The position numbers and the translations under genes were made by a program. DNA of 64,000 bases from Drosophila persimilis. Its lineage: Eukaryota > Arthropoda > Insecta > Diptera > Drosophilidae. Positions within the stretch are counted from its first letter, which is position 1. Every line of letters starts with the position of its first letter. Below the pieces are notes generated by a model. That model worked only from the letters and a program-made list of their open reading frames with translations. It made no database searches and was not told the origin of the DNA. The stretch lies in NCBI RefSeq assembly GCF_003286085.1, contig NW_020825345.1, positions 992,001-1,056,000 on the forward strand, read 5' to 3'. Shown piece after piece: positions 59,495-64,000 of the stretch.

Positions 59495-59971
59495 TCATCC
59501 CTCGCGCTGCGTTGCCGACGCCGCAGACGTCGGCACTGTGGTCACACCATTCGATGGTGACTCGACCTTAATCACACCAAGCTGCTGCAGCTCTTCGCGC
59601 GTGTGTTGAATGCGGCCCACCACCACCCCATTCATGGTGACAAAGTTCCCATCCGCTGTCACAGCTCCCAGCTGCATGGCGCTGGACAAGTCGCCCAACG
59701 AGGCCACATTGAAATGATGGGGAGAGCTGCCATTTCCATGATGAAGAAGCTGCTGCTGTTGTTGTTGCTGGTGTTGCGCCACAGACGTGGTGGAGGGCAG
59801 AGTGGTAATAGTTATTCCTCGCTGATGGTCGATGTGGTGGGCATGTGCATGGGGAGGAGTAGGATGCGGATGCGGAGGCTGTTGGTGGTGCGGATGCTGT
59901 TGCTGTTGCTGCGGCTGATGATGGTGCTGCTGCTGATGATGATGATGCCCCGCCAACGCCATCCGTCCTAG
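59495..59971 (-). CDS. Readthrough extension 1 of the C2H2 gene (158 codons)
   Basis: Directly after the TGA at 59974-59972, in the same frame, 158 codons run without a stop to a TGA at 59497-59495. The start is LGRMALAGHHHHQQQ. His/Gln/Pro repeats are followed by a non-repetitive, normal-looking protein stretch (HHFNVASLGDLSSAMQLGAV, TADGNFVTMNGVVVGRIQHT, REELQQLGVIKVESPSNG). VIKVESP is a candidate SUMO site (psi-K-x-E). No splice pair that removes the TGA is obvious. A weak alternative is GTCTAC (60016) to a CAG in the His/Gln run. I infer stop-codon readthrough; the sequence alone shows only the open frame and context. Confidence 0.6.
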   Translation of the reverse strand, partial: LGRMALAGHHHHQQQHHHQPQQQQQHPHHQQPPHPHPTPPHAHAHHIDHQRGITITTLPSTTSVAQHQQQQQQQLLHHGNGSSPHHFNVASLGDLSSAMQLGAVTADGNFVTMNGVVVGRIQHTREELQQLGVIKVESPSNGVTTVPTSAASATQREG

Positions 59972-62580
<2,609 letters not shown>

Positions 62581-62609
62581 TTTACAGTTTCGCGTACAAA
62601 TAGATTGTT

Positions 62610-62705
62610 GATAGTATATCGATATGAACGATATTTTAATTTTTGATACGATAATATCGGTGCGATACTTTTGTCGACGACTGTATCAAAAATCGATATC
62701 GAACA
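62610..62705. promoter_or_regulatory. CGATA/ATCGAT cluster with an 11-bp inverted repeat
   Basis: ATTTTTGATAC at 62639-62649 is the exact reverse complement of GTATCAAAAAT at 62683-62693. In and around it are repeated CGATA/TATCG cores (TATCGATA near 62618, ACGATA, TATCGG, GCGATA, ATCGATATCGA near 62693). Clustered CGATA is the binding pattern of BEAF-32 and overlaps DREF sites, so this may be a boundary or a distal promoter. Confidence 0.5.
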
Positions 62706-64000
62706 CTGAACGAACTTAGCACAATTAACCTGTTCAAACAGGTGCACAACTTACTGTTTGTAAATTCTTCTTGCAGATCTGTCCTTCCTTCCAAAAAATT
62801 ACCCAATATATGTCACCTGAACTGCGCTAAAATAAGTATTAGAGTTTTGACCCTGGTCGACAAAGGGTTAAGAGTTCTCCGTCCATGATCAGACATCATA
62901 TTCCTCGATTTTAATATTCGGCTTAATATTACTAGCTAGCTAGGACCCTTAGCGCTGAACATGTACTTTTATTCGTTTAATGAATCAATTTTCTACAAGA
63001 CAAGACAATTTTAAGGACCTTTTTATTATACCCTTGTATTTGATTGTGTTTAAACTATGGTTTCAACAAAAAAGGTCAAAGCATAAACGTAAGTGTGCTC
63101 GCAATGTTACGTCATACGTCATAACGTTGCTGGTAATTTGAACACTTGTTGCTTGTCAGACAGTAGACTGGACATTTGTGTACCCTATTGCTTTTATTGA
63201 ATGCTTAAATTCTGTTTTCTGAGCTGCTTTGACACCTAATTAATATTGACCTTTTTGAAAAAGTTTATTAGGATATGATTAAAAAAGAGGCTGACTAGTT
63301 TCTGCACTTATTGGGGCCTGAGATGACAAAGCTTTTGTCAATTCTATAATTCGGAACTATTCGATCAACCGAGATCATAAACTGGTGGTTGAAATATTCT
63401 TTCATTATGCAATTAACTAAAGTAATTTATTAAATCCTTATATATTGTTTTATAGATGATTTTATAGCGTGAGTCCGCTGAACACCAACCACTACATCGC
63501 ACATCTCTATGGAGAAATAATTTGCCATTCTTATGTCAACGTTCCAGTGGGCAAACTATTGATAACTCATTAACTCAACCCTAGCGTCAATAGGATAGGG
63601 TATAATCACTAAAAATACAGTATTTTGTATGGTTAATGGTATAATATAGAGCTGGTCGATTTTTTTTAAAACCCCAAATCAATATATTCTTAATATGTAA
63701 TATATATATAATTTTCTGATGATATTTCTCTCTGCTCTCACTCGGCGCCACTGCTTAGAAAATCTAATAAACCTATATGTTCGGGGCAAATTAAAGATCA
63801 TAGGGTATAGAAAATCACATTCGCAAGGCTTTTTGTGTTTTAGCTCTCGCAAACAATATATTGAAAATGTCGAAAAACCATCGATCTATCGCATAACTCC
63901 AAAAGCTGGTGCCATCGGTTGTTTTTCCATCTCTATTGAAGCTGCATACCTTTTCGAGGCAAATTTTTTGCTTTATTTTCGTTAAATTGTACTTTAAAAT
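62706..64000. other. AT-rich end of window, no gene seen
   Basis: The sequence is AT-rich without convincing frames. A few short repeats typical of decayed transposon DNA occur, but I cannot name an element. Confidence 0.5.

Overview
This is a 64 kb window of a Drosophila nuclear genome. The genes are short, with many introns of 50-70 nt. Promoters carry DRE (TATCGATA) and 'motif 6/motif 1' elements, the non-coding DNA is full of CAG, GA and TATG runs, and there are several RR-type cuticle genes. The gene set (Idh, RabGAP1-like, HSPA14-like Hsp70, DNA primase small subunit, PHAF1-like, Pex2, Cpr66Cb, Cpr66D) matches D. melanogaster 3L region 66C-D (Muller element D). The diverged non-coding sequence suggests a non-melanogaster species, perhaps the obscura group, where this arm is XR. 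The species is inference; the gene order is recognised from memory.

Layout. 1-9.1 kb: no gene seen, simple repeats and a tight array of five hairpins. 9.1-11.7 kb: Idh (+), with a mitochondrial leader exon and an in-frame cassette exon. 11.9-15.5 kb: a CUB/LDLa single-pass membrane protein (+). 16.0-20.8 kb: RabGAP with PTB, TBC and coiled-coil regions (-), divergent from an intronless Hsp70-like gene (21.8-23.3 kb, +) across a DRE-rich shared promoter. 23.4-24.8 kb: primase small subunit (-), tail to tail with the Hsp70-like gene. 25.4-26.7 kb: PHAF1-like (-). 27.7-28.7 kb: Pex2 (-). 29.0-30.2 kb: intergenic DNA with an old LTR-retroelement remnant. 31.1-49.0 kb: four cuticle-protein genes (all -), separated by long non-coding stretches. 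49-54.8 kb: non-coding. 54.8-57.0 kb: a 709-residue protein I do not recognise (+). 59.4-61.1 kb: a four-finger C2H2 protein (-).

The strongest unusual signal is in the C2H2 gene. Its reading frame stops at TGA in the context TGA-CTA-G, stays open for 158 more codons to a second TGA, then continues for 37 more coding-looking codons to a third TGA. This is a candidate for single and possibly double stop-codon readthrough. Other points are an approximately 70-bp module of GGTATATTT/GAGGGTC/DRE elements recurring upstream of three unrelated genes, an Idh targeting switch built from phase-0 exons, alternative acceptors that open two frames in the tail of the CUB/LDLa protein, and three short introns that contain no stop and preserve frame.

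The window falls into two promoter styles. Housekeeping genes (Idh, RabGAP, Hsp70-like, Pex2, the unknown 709-residue gene) carry DRE/motif 6-like promoters. Three of the four cuticle genes carry TATA boxes, two of them with a well-placed TCAGTT initiator.
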